A stretch of 64,000 bases of DNA from UBA6398 sp963644855. Its GTDB lineage: Bacteria > Bacteroidota > Bacteroidia > Bacteroidales > Bacteroidaceae. Positions 35,597 to 44,924 of this stretch are shown piece by piece. The position numbers and the translations under genes are program-made. Every line of letters starts with the position of its first letter. Positions within the stretch are counted from its first letter, which is position 1. The DNA lies in contig CAVIQL010000004.1 of the NCBI GenBank assembly GCA_963644855.1, positions 1 to 64,000 on the forward strand, read 5' to 3'. The notes under the pieces were generated by a model that saw only the letters and a program-made list of their open reading frames with translations, searched no databases and was not told where the DNA came from.

Positions 35597-37096
35597 ATGA
35601 GTATTGACGGATTTCAAACACAGGCAACAAAAACGCAGCATGCGATTTTGTTGCTTGCTTTGTTGTGTTTTGCGGCGTTTTTCGTAAACAATGGCTCTTT
35701 GCGCCCCGACATTATGGAGACGCGAAATTTGGAAACCGCTCGCGAAATGGTAGAAAGCGGAAATTGGCTCGTGCCAACGATGAACGGCGAATTTAGATTG
35801 GAGAAACCGCCACTTCCAACATGGATTGCGGCAGTGGCACAACTTATAGCTCCCGACAATCTTAATGTACAGCGCACAATGAGCGGTTTGGCAGGCTGTA
35901 TGCTCGTTGTTTTTTTCTACCTATTCGGTTTACGCGTTACACGCAGGCACACTTATGCATTTCTGTCTTCGATAATGCTCATAACATGCTATCAAATAAT
36001 TCTACAAGCCCGCACCGCCACTTGGGATATCTATTGCCACGCATTCATGATGGGTGGAATTTATTTTCTATGGCGTGGATTATATACAGAGCGTCGTGTG
36101 TGGCGCAACATGTTGCTTGCAGGCTTTATGATAGGGCTTTCGTTTATGAGTAAAGGTCCCGTGTCGATTTACGCATTGCTTCTGCCGTGGATTATAACGG
36201 CAATCGTGATGAAAAGACCGAGCATGAATGGACGCAAACTGCCTTTGGTTGCAATGATATTGCTTGTCGTAGCAATCAGTTCGTGGTGGTATTTACTCAT
36301 ACTAACAACTCAGCCCGACGCTGCCCAATATGTAATTCACAAAGAAACGGGAGCGTGGAAAAATCATAACGTAAGACCTTGGTTTTATTACTGGCGTTTT
36401 TTCGTGGAAACCGGAATCTGGACTCCTTTAATGCTTATTGCATTGATTTTTCCCGTTTGGCGTAAGCGGTTGAACGTTATGCGCAATCCTTACACGGCAG
36501 CTTTGCTGTGGACAATCCTACAACTCATACTACTGTCCCTTATGCCCGAAAAGAAAATGCGCTATCTTCTTCCGATGATGATGCCGTGTTGTTATACAAT
36601 GGGATTTATTATGCTGCATTGGTATGACGGGCAGCATAAACGCCTTGTTAGAAAAACAATGTTAAGTATTGCTGCTATTTTTGCCGCAGCCGAAATGTTT
36701 GCGATGCCTATTGTTGCAAAAACATTCTCAAATCCGGCATACAATAGTATTTCTGCGATAAAGAATAAGCCTGAATTGAAAAACATTCCTTTTTATAGCA
36801 ACAGCAACGAGCAACTTCGCATAGAAATTGTCTATGCTGCGGGACGCATAATAAAACCTCTTGATTTTTCCTCGAAACAGATTAACGAGGAGCTCCAGCA
36901 TCGTTTGCCCTGCGTGCTTATTTCTCACAAAGATCTCGCAGAAGAAATCGGAACTGATGCTTTGCAAGGCATCGACACCGTATTCTATGGGAAATATAAC
37001 GATAGCAATCGCAACCGTTTCTCAAAGCATGGCAACGATAACAATTTTATTTACAACGTTACACTCTTAAAGCCCCGAAATAATGGCATCAAATAA
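35597..37096 (+). CDS. ArnT/PMT-like membrane glycosyltransferase
   Basis: A 499-residue multi-pass protein with about eleven hydrophobic segments. The first loop holds RPDIMETRNLETAREMVESG and RLEKPPLPTW, the pattern of the conserved acidic first loop of ArnT/PMT-type enzymes, which move a sugar from a polyprenyl phosphate to lipid A or protein on the outer face of the inner membrane. It overlaps the following GT2 gene by 14 bases. The context (GT2, double LABN, epimerase) favours lipid A or other lipid-linked glycan modification. The sugar is unknown; this is inference. Confidence 0.82.
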   Translation: MSIDGFQTQATKTQHAILLLALLCFAAFFVNNGSLRPDIMETRNLETAREMVESGNWLVPTMNGEFRLEKPPLPTWIAAVAQLIAPDNLNVQRTMSGLAGCMLVVFFYLFGLRVTRRHTYAFLSSIMLITCYQIILQARTATWDIYCHAFMMGGIYFLWRGLYTERRVWRNMLLAGFMIGLSFMSKGPVSIYALLLPWIITAIVMKRPSMNGRKLPLVAMILLVVAISSWWYLLILTTQPDAAQYVIHKETGAWKNHNVRPWFYYWRFFVETGIWTPLMLIALIFPVWRKRLNVMRNPYTAALLWTILQLILLSLMPEKKMRYLLPMMMPCCYTMGFIMLHWYDGQHKRLVRKTMLSIAAIFAAAEMFAMPIVAKTFSNPAYNSISAIKNKPELKNIPFYSNSNEQLRIEIVYAAGRIIKPLDFSSKQINEELQHRLPCVLISHKDLAEEIGTDALQGIDTVFYGKYNDSNRNRFSKHGNDNNFIYNVTLLKPRNNGIK

Positions 37097-37820
37097 AACC
37101 GGCAACTACATTCTCACCATTATTGTCCCCATTTACAACGAAGAAGATAATATGCCCGCGCTCGAAGAAGCATTGGGAGGATATCTTAAAAAGGCTTCGG
37201 TGAAAACATGTGTACTATTCGTAAACGATGGTTCGAAAGATTCAAGCCTTGAAAGGATACGCGAAATTTGTTCTCGCAATGCGGATTTCTATTTTATTTC
37301 TTCAGCCGAAAACCACGGACTTAGCACGGCAATGAAAGCGGGATTCGACAATACAGAAAGCAAATTAGTAGGATATATCGACGGAGATTTACAAACAAAT
37401 CCCGAAGACTTCAATCTATTGCTGCCTTTCACCGAAGAATACGAGATGGTAACAGGAATACGTGCCAATCGAAAAGATTCATGGGGCAAGAGAATGCAAT
37501 CAAAAATAGCCAACGGATTTCGCAGAAAGATGACTGGCGACACGGCAACCGATACTGGGTGTCCTTTAAAGATTCTACATTCGGATATAGCCAAGCGCAT
37601 TCCTTTCTTCAATGGTATGCATCGTTTTTTGGCGGCTCTCATTACACTTGAAGGCGGTAAGATGAAAGAACTTCCCGTTAGGCATTATCCAAGAACCAAA
37701 GGCGTTTCAAAATATCACCTAAGCAATCGTCTTGTAAAGCCTTTTGAAGATTGCTTTGCCTTTCGGTGGATGCGCAGTCGGTATATCAAATATGGTATAA
37801 ACGAGAACAATATAGATTGA
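37083..37820 (+). CDS. GT2 glycosyltransferase (polyprenyl-phosphate sugar synthase type)
   Basis: A 245-residue soluble family-2 glycosyltransferase. It has TIIVPIYNEEDNMPALEEAL at the N-terminus, VNDGSKDSS and the metal-binding GYIDGDLQTNPEDF, and lacks the C-terminal membrane segments of ArnC or GtrB. It probably charges undecaprenyl phosphate with a sugar for the upstream ArnT-like enzyme. It overlaps that gene and is followed by the LABN gene after 12 bases, so the three are one transcript. The donor sugar is not determined. Confidence 0.85.
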   Translation: MASNKTGNYILTIIVPIYNEEDNMPALEEALGGYLKKASVKTCVLFVNDGSKDSSLERIREICSRNADFYFISSAENHGLSTAMKAGFDNTESKLVGYIDGDLQTNPEDFNLLLPFTEEYEMVTGIRANRKDSWGKRMQSKIANGFRRKMTGDTATDTGCPLKILHSDIAKRIPFFNGMHRFLAALITLEGGKMKELPVRHYPRTKGVSKYHLSNRLVKPFEDCFAFRWMRSRYIKYGINENNID

Positions 37821-37832
37821 TAGGCTGAAATC

Positions 37833-38477
37833 ATGGCGAAATATCTGATTTTTGCTGTAGGATTTATTGCCCAGGGATTTTTCTCTGCGCGAATGCTGAT
37901 ACAATGGATTCTTTCGGAGAAACAAAAGCGTATCGTTTCGCCCGTAATCTATTGGCTTTGCAGTCTTGCGGGAAGCATTTTGCTTTTTGTCTATGGTTGT
38001 TTGCGCAATGATTTCGCAATAGTTCTCGGACAACTGGTTTCATATTATATATATGTGTGGAATCTCGACATCAAAGGAGCATGGGCAAAAATACCATTGC
38101 CTTTGCGTGTCGTTTTGTTTGCATTACCGGTTGCTGCTGTGGCATATTTGCTCGGAGATGCCGAATATTTCATGCAATCTTTCTTTCACAACGAAAGAAT
38201 TCCTTTTGCATTGCTTCTTTATGGTTCGGCCGGGCAAATCATATTCACATTGCGCTTTATATATCAGTGGTATTATTCCTACCGTCGGCATCGTTCCGTT
38301 TTGCCAATAGGCTTTTGGATAATCAGTCTTGTTGGTTCGGGAATGATAGTGAGCTACGCCATTTTTCGCCACGACCCCGTACTTATTCTCGGGCAGTCGG
38401 TGGGTTTTATCACCTATTCGAGAAACATAATGATTGGTGCCAAGAGCAAGGCATCGGATAAGGAGGAAAACAAATGA
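37833..38477 (+). CDS. double LABN-domain membrane protein
   Basis: A 214-residue membrane protein containing two copies of the lipid-A-biosynthesis N-terminal (LABN) domain: about residues 5-80 (AQGFFSARMLIQWILSEKQK, NDFAIVLGQLVSYYIYVWN) and about 128-208 (GQIIFTLRFIYQWYYSYRRH, DPVLILGQSVGFITYSRN). The shared QW and LGQ positions show the duplication. LABN proteins associate with lipid A glycosyltransferases, but no enzyme activity is established. Its stop overlaps the epimerase start by 4 bases (ATGA). Confidence 0.87.
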   Translation: MAKYLIFAVGFIAQGFFSARMLIQWILSEKQKRIVSPVIYWLCSLAGSILLFVYGCLRNDFAIVLGQLVSYYIYVWNLDIKGAWAKIPLPLRVVLFALPVAAVAYLLGDAEYFMQSFFHNERIPFALLLYGSAGQIIFTLRFIYQWYYSYRRHRSVLPIGFWIISLVGSGMIVSYAIFRHDPVLILGQSVGFITYSRNIMIGAKSKASDKEENK

Positions 38478-39472
38478 GGATATTGGTTACAGGGTGTGCC
38501 GGATTTATAGGACACCAACTGTCGGTTGCGCTCGCAAAACGCGGGGAGGAGGTTGTAGGTATTGACAATCTCAACAACTACTACAATCCTGCGCTCAAAC
38601 TGGCGCGTCTCAACGATATGGGAGTCGACTCGGCTGATGGCAAAAGCAATATTTTTCCCAATTTTCACTTTATAAATTCCGACATAGCCGACGATAAAAC
38701 GCTCAACTCTATCTTTGCGCGCGAAAAGTTTGATATTGTTTGCAATCTTGCGGCTCAAGCCGGAGTGAGATACTCTATTGATCACCCGCGAAGCTATATC
38801 GAAAGCAACATAGTGGGTTTTTTCAATATTCTTGAATGCTGCCGCCACAACGGAGTAAGCACTTTGGTTTACGCAAGTTCGAGCAGTGTTTATGGAGGAA
38901 ATACAAAAACGCCGTTTTGCGAGGAAGATCGCGTAGACAACCCCAAGAGTCTTTATGCCGCAACCAAAAAGAGTGATGAACTTATGGCTCGTGTTTACTC
39001 CTCTCTCTATGGAATAAAAACCACGGGGTTGAGATACTTCACTGTATATGGTCCGTGGGGACGACCAGATATGTCTCCGGTGCTTTTTGCAAACGCTATC
39101 ACTCAACGCAAACCTATCCGTCTTTTCAATGGTGGCGACATGGTGCGCGATTTTACGTATATCGACGATATTATCAACGGCACGCTTTTGGCCATCTACC
39201 ATTCTGTTGGGGGCGATGTGCCTGCCACGGTTTACAATATCGGTTGTTCTCACCCCGTAAAACTGATGGATTTCATTTCTGCTCTTGAGAATGCACTGAA
39301 CATGAAAGCCGAATTTGAAATACTTCCCATGCAGCCCGGCGATGTATACGTTACTGCTGCCGACACAACAAAGATTTCGCGGGAATTGGGCTATAATCCT
39401 ACGGTGAATATCGAGGAAGGCACACAAAGGTTTATTGAATGGTATTGGAAATACCGCGAAATACTGATGTAG
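38474..39472 (+). CDS. NAD-dependent nucleotide-sugar epimerase
   Basis: A 332-residue short-chain dehydrogenase/reductase of the extended type. The Rossmann motif is VTGCAGFIGHQ, the catalytic SLYAATKKSDEL supplies Tyr and Lys, and GLRYFTVYGPWGRPDM is typical of UDP-glucuronate 4-epimerase-like enzymes. It should convert a nucleotide sugar, perhaps UDP-glucuronate to UDP-galacturonate, for the glycosyltransferases of the same operon. Other epimerases of this class cannot be excluded. A bidirectional terminator follows. Confidence 0.88.
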   Translation: MRILVTGCAGFIGHQLSVALAKRGEEVVGIDNLNNYYNPALKLARLNDMGVDSADGKSNIFPNFHFINSDIADDKTLNSIFAREKFDIVCNLAAQAGVRYSIDHPRSYIESNIVGFFNILECCRHNGVSTLVYASSSSVYGGNTKTPFCEEDRVDNPKSLYAATKKSDELMARVYSSLYGIKTTGLRYFTVYGPWGRPDMSPVLFANAITQRKPIRLFNGGDMVRDFTYIDDIINGTLLAIYHSVGGDVPATVYNIGCSHPVKLMDFISALENALNMKAEFEILPMQPGDVYVTAADTTKISRELGYNPTVNIEEGTQRFIEWYWKYREILM

Positions 39473-39499
39473 TCTTATTGCGGGATTTCTGAATCAATT

Positions 39500-39526
39500 A
39501 ACGGAGAGTAAATGTTACTCTCCGTT
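39500..39526. terminator. bidirectional terminator between epimerase and WYL genes
   Basis: AACGGAGAGTA (39500-39510) and TACTCTCCGTT (39516-39526) form an 11-bp stem with loop AATGT. It overlaps the last codons of the WYL gene on the other strand. Confidence 0.78.
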
Positions 39527-40426
39527 GTAGATTTTGTTCATTGCTTTTACTGTGGCAGCAAGTTTGTCGCGCAGCCATTTGGGTTCCAAAACTTCAAGAG
39601 CGTCCATGCTTGCGAGAATTTCTTGTATGAAGTCAAATTCCGGCTTCAAATGATATTCAAACACGCACATATTGCCGTCTTTTTCCAATTCTTTTTGCGA
39701 GGAATGGAGCGGTAGTCCGCGCAGATAGCGTGCGTTTCTCTCGGTAGTTCTTACCACCACTCTATCCTTGGGCACCGTTCCGGTATTGAGTATTCCAAAA
39801 CAATCCTTGAAGTAGTCTTGCGGTTCAAAATCGCTTGGCATTTTGAAAATCTCCTGTAGAATTTCCACACGTTTCATTCTGTCGAGCGCGTAAACCCTTA
39901 CATCTTCGGTTTTCGGGCTATACCCCACCACATACCAACGTCTTTTGAAAACCTTCACGAAGTATGGTTGTATATCAAAGTCAAATACATCGTTTTGGGT
40001 ATAGCTAAAATACGAAATACTAAGCACTCGGTTGTCGCGCATGGCTTTGATTACCGTTTCAAGATAGTTTTGTCCCGACGGCAGTTCTTCCAAAACCACA
40101 CGGGAACGCAGTTTTTTGCTATCTCCTACCATTGCGTTCACCGAAAACGCATTCAAGAGCCAGCTACGCGACGTGCGGCGGTTGAAAATACTGTCATCTT
40201 CTATATAGTAACGATTCAAACTGTCGTGGGATATCACAATATCGAAAAGTTCTTCTATAGCATTTATATTGTTTATGAAAGTGCGCCGCGATATATCCAC
40301 GCCTTCGCTCAATTCACACTCCAACCACTTATCGTTTATCTCTTTGCGTGTAATTCTTCCCGCTCTGTAAATCGTTTCTACCAGCCAAACGTATTTATTC
40401 AAAAGTCCTATCGAACCTGTTGACAT
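39515..40426 (-). CDS. WYL-domain transcriptional regulator
   Basis: A 303-residue DNA-binding protein. The N-terminal winged-helix region (KYVWLVETIYRAGRITRKEI) is followed by a WYL sensor domain (about 120-220: RDNRVLSISYFSYTQNDVFD, KRRWYVVGYSP, ALDRMKRVEIL) and a WCX-like C-terminus. WYL domains may bind ligands such as nucleic acid or cyclic nucleotides. It converges on the glycan-modification operon but need not regulate it. An upstream GTG start at 40453 lies at the edge of the -7 box (40455-40462), so the ATG at 40426 is chosen. Confidence 0.88.
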   Translation of the reverse strand: MSTGSIGLLNKYVWLVETIYRAGRITRKEINDKWLECELSEGVDISRRTFINNINAIEELFDIVISHDSLNRYYIEDDSIFNRRTSRSWLLNAFSVNAMVGDSKKLRSRVVLEELPSGQNYLETVIKAMRDNRVLSISYFSYTQNDVFDFDIQPYFVKVFKRRWYVVGYSPKTEDVRVYALDRMKRVEILQEIFKMPSDFEPQDYFKDCFGILNTGTVPKDRVVVRTTERNARYLRGLPLHSSQKELEKDGNMCVFEYHLKPEFDFIQEILASMDALEVLEPKWLRDKLAATVKAMNKIYNGE

Positions 40427-40454
40427 ATTTTTTGTCTGTTTGTTTTTGTACACG

Positions 40455-40462
40455 CAAAGATA
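40455..40462 (-). promoter_or_regulatory. -7 element for the WYL gene
   Basis: TATCTTTG on the minus strand, 28 bases before the ATG at 40426. The upstream GTG would lie in the promoter itself, so this box decides the start. Confidence 0.55.
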
Positions 40463-40606
40463 ACCGCCCTACGTGTAAAACAACTGCACAGTGCACGACA
40501 AAGAACCATTTTTTTTGCAATCATAACGTTTTTTGCTTCAAAAAACTCCACTTTGTAAAGCAAAGTATTCCGTTGTGTGTTTTGCAACATTTGGTACTAT
40601 AAAAAA

Positions 40607-40872
40607 TATGTCCGATATAGTTTTAAACTACATCAGACATATTTTAAATTAGATGCGTCGGAATTTTTACTATATGCCGACTCGTTTTTGAGGCTTGCGG
40701 AACGGGGCTTTCGACCTGGTTTGCGGGGCATAAAAAACGACTTATGAAACATGCTGAATATGAGGCACTAAAAATTCCATGGTATATCGTTTTTCTAATG
40801 TCTGACATTTTTCAAACAATGTCAGACATTATTTAAATAATATCGGACATTGTTTTTGCAATATGCCTTTAT
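40607..40872. repeat. long 21-bp-period array J (inverted copy of array D)
   Basis: The left end has cores TATGTCCGATATA, TACATCAGACATA and TAGATGCGTCGGA (one linker here has 9 bases). The middle matches array D as a reverse complement. The right end has AATGTCTGACATT (40797), AATGTCAGACATT (40818) and AATATCGGACATT (40839), with TTTCAAAC, ATTTAAAT and GTTTTTGC, and a last degenerate unit runs into the stop codon of the dehydrogenase (40869-40871). It fills the 440-base gap between the WYL gene and that gene. Confidence 0.9.
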
Positions 40873-42521
40873 TTTTTCACCACGGCATTTTCATTGTTTG
40901 CAATCCACGATGCCACCGCGTCGGCACAGCGTTCCCCATCAATGGCAGCCGAAACTATTCCGCCGGCATAGCCCGCCCCTTCGCCACAAGGAAACAATCC
41001 CGGACGCGAAACATGTTGCAAGGTTTCATTGTCGCGCGTAATTCTTACGGGAGAAGAAGTGCGTGTTTCCACACCTATCACCGTAGCTTCTTTTGAAAGG
41101 AAACCTTTGTAGCGCGAGCCGAATATTTTGAACGCTTCGCCAAGACGCGCACCTATAAACTGCGGCATCCAGAAATGCAAAGGCGAAGAAATCAATCCCG
41201 GAGCATACGACGACGGCGGAAGGTCGTAACTAAGTTTGCGATTTACGAAATCGCCCATTCGCTGCGCCGGAGCCGTTTGTTTGCGATTACCCTGCAACCA
41301 ACATTCACGCTCCAAGGCTTCTTGAAAATACATCATGCGCAGAGGGTTTGCCTTGTCGTAGAAATCATCGTGCATCGCGCTGAATTTTTCATCGCCCATT
41401 GCCGTTTTCATAAGCGACAACATGGAAACTTCGTCCAAATCTTCGGGACGAAGTTCAACCACCATTCCCGAATTGCTCCATTTCGAACCACGATTCTTAG
41501 GACTCATTCCGTTCACAACAATTTGTTCCTCGCCGGTAGCAGCAGGCACAACAAATCCGCCGGGACACATGCAAAAACTATATACACCTCGTTCCGCCAC
41601 TTGTGCGGTCATGGAATATTCTGCCGCGGGAAGATAATTGCCACGTCCGTTACGAGAATGATACTGTATGCAATCTATCGTAAAACTTTGGTGCTCGAGC
41701 CTCACTCCGGCAGCTATTCCTTTCATTTCAAGCGCATATCCGCCCTCGCGTAACATACGATAAACATCGCGCGCCGAATGTCCGGTAGCCAAAACCACAG
41801 GTCCTTTATATTCCCGCCCTTCTGCATCAACCGCTCCGCACACTTCGTTCTCGGAATTCACGAGAAGCTGCGTAACCTTGGCGTTGAAATGCACCTCGCC
41901 TCCGCAATCTATAATAGTGTTACGGATATTCTCGATAATTCGCGGCAAACGGTCGGTACCAAGATGCGGGTGGGCCGAACTAAGAATGTCTGTGTCGGCA
42001 CCATGCTGGCAAAAAATTGCAAGAATCTTGTCAACATTTCCGCGCTTCCTGCTGCGCGTATAAAGTTTCCCGTCGGAATATGCCCCAGCTCCGCCTTCGC
42101 CAAACGAATAATTGCTTTCAGGGTCAACTTTTTGGGTTTCGCGAATCTTTGCTATGTCGTGTTTTCGCGAATGTACGTCTTTGCCCCTCTCAAGAACGAT
42201 AGGTTTTATACCAAGTTCTATAAGTCGCAACGCAGAGAAGAGACCGCCCGGTCCGGCTCCTACAACAATCGCCTGCGGAGCGTTTTCAACCGAACGGTAT
42301 TCGATATGTTCGTATTCTTCGGGCACACTTTCCCCCGCAAGATACACATCGGCAGTAACATGCACCACGATATTTCGCTGACGTGCGTCTATGCTGCTTT
42401 TTCTTATGCGTATGTTCGAAATTGTAGGCGAGTCTATGTGCAACATCTCGGCAGCTTCGAGTTTCATACGGCTCTTGTCAGCAGCGAAATGCGGCGGAAG
42501 TTTGAAATTTAGGCTATACAT
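40869..42521 (-). CDS. FAD-dependent dehydrogenase (COG2509 family)
   Basis: A 550-residue soluble flavoprotein. After about 80 N-terminal residues there is a dinucleotide-binding motif VVGAGPGGLFSALRLIELG, then SFGEGGAGAYSDGKLYTRSR, LATGHSARDVYRML and a C-terminal GEGAGYAGGIVSAAIDG FAD motif. These are the marks of a conserved uncharacterised NAD(P)/FAD dehydrogenase family found widely in anaerobes; the substrate is not known. It lies 42 bases after radA on the same strand and may share its transcript. Confidence 0.86.
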   Translation of the reverse strand: MYSLNFKLPPHFAADKSRMKLEAAEMLHIDSPTISNIRIRKSSIDARQRNIVVHVTADVYLAGESVPEEYEHIEYRSVENAPQAIVVGAGPGGLFSALRLIELGIKPIVLERGKDVHSRKHDIAKIRETQKVDPESNYSFGEGGAGAYSDGKLYTRSRKRGNVDKILAIFCQHGADTDILSSAHPHLGTDRLPRIIENIRNTIIDCGGEVHFNAKVTQLLVNSENEVCGAVDAEGREYKGPVVLATGHSARDVYRMLREGGYALEMKGIAAGVRLEHQSFTIDCIQYHSRNGRGNYLPAAEYSMTAQVAERGVYSFCMCPGGFVVPAATGEEQIVVNGMSPKNRGSKWSNSGMVVELRPEDLDEVSMLSLMKTAMGDEKFSAMHDDFYDKANPLRMMYFQEALERECWLQGNRKQTAPAQRMGDFVNRKLSYDLPPSSYAPGLISSPLHFWMPQFIGARLGEAFKIFGSRYKGFLSKEATVIGVETRTSSPVRITRDNETLQHVSRPGLFPCGEGAGYAGGIVSAAIDGERCADAVASWIANNENAVVKK

Positions 42522-42563
42522 ATAATTAATGTTTCGGTCTGTGGAAAAGATGCGGCAAACATT

Positions 42564-43946
42564 TCAGCCAAAAAGCTCTCTCAGCGCATCTTCAACCTTT
42601 CCCACACTTATGATTTCTATATTCTGATTGTTTTTCTTGCACCCCCGTGCGTTTTGTTTTGGAACAAGCATACGTTTGAAGCCAAGTTTTTCGGCCTCGG
42701 ATATACGTTGTTCGATTCTTGCCACAGGTCGTATTTCTCCGCTCAAACCTACTTCGCCCGCCATACATACATCGCGCGAAATAGCTGTGTCAACGTTGCT
42801 CGAAAGTATGGCAGCAATTACCGAAAGGTCTAATGCCGGATCGGTAACTCTTATTCCTCCTGCAAGATTAAGGAACACATCTTTTTGGGTAAGCTTAAAT
42901 CCCACGCGCTTTTCCAATACGGCGAGAAGCATATTCATTCTGCGCGTGTCGAAACCCGTTGCCGAACGCTGCGGAACGCCATAAGCGGCTGTACTAACAA
43001 GTGCCTGCGTTTCTATAAGCAATGGGCGCACGCCTTCAATAGTTGCCGCGATTGCCACACCGCTTAATCCCGCGTTATCCTGGGTTAACAATAGTTCCGA
43101 AGGGTTTTCTACGCCGCGCAATCCCTCAGATCGCATTTCGTAGATGCCTAATTCGCTCGTACTTCCGAAACGATTTTTAATTCCTCTCAGTATTCGATAA
43201 AGATAATGTCGGTCGCCCTCGAACTGTAATACCACATCAACGATATGTTCAAGTATTTTGGGACCGGCAATTACGCCTTCTTTCGTGATATGTCCGATAA
43301 GAAATACAGGTACTGCGCTCTGTTTTGCAAATTTCAGCAGAGCGGAGGTACATTCCCGTATTTGCGTGAGACTGCCAGGCGCACTGTCGCAAGTTTGTGT
43401 CTCAAGAGTTTGTATAGAGTCGATTATAACCATTTCAGGTTTTACTTCGGCTATTTCATGAAAGATATTTTCGAGCGAAGTTTCGCAAACCACGAGAATG
43501 TCTGCCGTGGAATTTTCTATACGTTGGGCGCGGAGTTTTATTTGTCGTTCACTTTCTTCCCCACTTACGTAAAGCACCTTTTTTTCGGGCATTCTCATTA
43601 CGGTTTGAAGCATAAGTGTGGATTTTCCTATGCCTGGTTCTCCGCCCAAAAGCACGAGTGAGCCTGGCACAATACCTCCGCCGAGCACTCGGTTGAGTTC
43701 TGTGTCGTGGGTATCGATACGTATTTCTCTCGAAGCCTCTACTTGTGAAAGTCTAACGGGACGCGGGCGTTTTTCCGCCACTTTTGCGATTACCGAAACC
43801 CCACTGCGCGCCGACGGTGTCGGCTCTGGCGCAACAGTTACTTCCTTAAAAGTATTCCATGCTCCACACGACGGGCATTTACCGAGCCATTTCACGCTAT
43901 CGTAGCCGCAGTTCTCGCACACGTATGCCGTTTTGGTCTTTGCCAT
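42564..43946 (-). CDS. radA: DNA repair protein RadA
   Basis: A RecA-like branch-migration helicase for recombinational repair. It is 460 residues long. A C4 zinc finger (C10, C13, C24, C27) is followed by an ATPase with Walker A GGEPGIGKST (about 101-110), Walker B-type MVIIDSIQTL, the RadA motif IKNRFGSTSE, and a C-terminal Lon-protease-like domain ending REIF-type (here LRELFG). The upstream DUF4886 gene is 36 bases away on the same strand. No separate promoter is obvious. Confidence 0.95.
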   Translation of the reverse strand: MAKTKTAYVCENCGYDSVKWLGKCPSCGAWNTFKEVTVAPEPTPSARSGVSVIAKVAEKRPRPVRLSQVEASREIRIDTHDTELNRVLGGGIVPGSLVLLGGEPGIGKSTLMLQTVMRMPEKKVLYVSGEESERQIKLRAQRIENSTADILVVCETSLENIFHEIAEVKPEMVIIDSIQTLETQTCDSAPGSLTQIRECTSALLKFAKQSAVPVFLIGHITKEGVIAGPKILEHIVDVVLQFEGDRHYLYRILRGIKNRFGSTSELGIYEMRSEGLRGVENPSELLLTQDNAGLSGVAIAATIEGVRPLLIETQALVSTAAYGVPQRSATGFDTRRMNMLLAVLEKRVGFKLTQKDVFLNLAGGIRVTDPALDLSVIAAILSSNVDTAISRDVCMAGEVGLSGEIRPVARIEQRISEAEKLGFKRMLVPKQNARGCKKNNQNIEIISVGKVEDALRELFG

Positions 43947-43982
43947 TGCTATATTGTGGAAATTTTATGGAGTGTAGTTCTA

Positions 43983-44825
43983 TTACTTTGCGTTGGTTTC
44001 GGGAGCAGTTACCGTCCACGGCTTTTTCACTGCGTCGTGAGCTGCCTGCTGACAGGTTTTCACGAGACGGGCGTCCATTTCTGCCGGAGCATATTTGTTT
44101 CCCAAAACTTTTTTGCCCGTAATTGTTTCATACCATGTGCAGGCTGCGGTGTATCGACCATAGACAAGGTTCAAATGAAACCCGTCGCGGTTCATCGCAT
44201 CGCCTATATAGGTTTGACGTGCGTTCTGAATGGCGGTTCCCGAAGGCACCACTTTTTTGAGTTTATGCTTTTTTACTGCCATTTTTGAGGCTTCCATGAT
44301 TTTTTCATACATTTCGGCCTGGCTGTTATGGTAGTTTGGAAATTCGTTGTGGGTGGAATTTTGCGCATAAGCCCACGTTTGATGCCATATAATCTTTGCC
44401 TTTGGAGCAAGGCGCTTTACGTATGCCACGAGATTTGTAAGGAATGGCTCATACGACTCATATAATCCCGACACTCCGCTTGCTTGTTGCAAACTTATAT
44501 AGTCCCATTTTTCTTCGGCTATGGCTTCGCTAATTTTTTCGTTGTCTTTTTGCACCCTATTGCCGTCGAGCCCTATTTTGCGATAGCGATAGGCAGGTTT
44601 GTCGTTCTCAGCGTTGTTCCAATGACGTTTCAGCGGACAACCACCTATGTAAAGATTTCCCACAATCATGTCAACGCCATCGGCCTTTGCAAGTTCGTAA
44701 AGATTTTGCTCTATGGCATCTTCCGAAAAACTGTTGCCGATTGCAAGTATCTTGATTGTTTTTGCCCAGGAGCATTGAACGCACAAGGCAAATGCTATAA
44801 GCAGAAAAATGTTTTTGAGTTTCAT
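43983..44825 (-). CDS. DUF4886 secreted SGNH-hydrolase-like protein
   Basis: A 280-residue exported protein with a signal peptide ending at CSWAKT. KILAIGNSFSEDAIEQNLYE carries the GNSF block that resembles the catalytic Ser loop of SGNH hydrolases; YISLQQASG, KIIWHQTWAYA and a C-terminal DGFHLN-like segment fit the DUF4886 family of Bacteroidota. The likely role is an esterase or acetylxylan-type hydrolase acting on polysaccharides, but this is inferred from the fold. A minus-strand -7 box (44851-44858) sits just upstream. Confidence 0.83.
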   Translation of the reverse strand: MKLKNIFLLIAFALCVQCSWAKTIKILAIGNSFSEDAIEQNLYELAKADGVDMIVGNLYIGGCPLKRHWNNAENDKPAYRYRKIGLDGNRVQKDNEKISEAIAEEKWDYISLQQASGVSGLYESYEPFLTNLVAYVKRLAPKAKIIWHQTWAYAQNSTHNEFPNYHNSQAEMYEKIMEASKMAVKKHKLKKVVPSGTAIQNARQTYIGDAMNRDGFHLNLVYGRYTAACTWYETITGKKVLGNKYAPAEMDARLVKTCQQAAHDAVKKPWTVTAPETNAK

Positions 44826-44850
44826 AAAACGAGATATATTTTATTCAAGG

Positions 44851-44858
44851 CAAAGTTA
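44851..44858 (-). promoter_or_regulatory. -7 element for the DUF4886-radA group
   Basis: TAACTTTG on the minus strand, 25 bases before the DUF4886 start. It could drive DUF4886, radA and the FAD dehydrogenase. Confidence 0.55.
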
Positions 44859-44924
44859 GCACAATTTGCATTAATTGCGCGTTTTTTTCAAAGCCGATAA
44901 TCTTCGCAAAAAAACACAATCTGA

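Noticed and set aside
38414..39427. 337-codon minus-strand ORF opposite the epimerase
   Set aside because: The plus strand encodes a clear epimerase with catalytic motifs, and the antisense product has none.
40427..40453. Upstream GTG start of the WYL regulator
   Set aside because: It lies at the -7 element, upstream of any likely transcription start.
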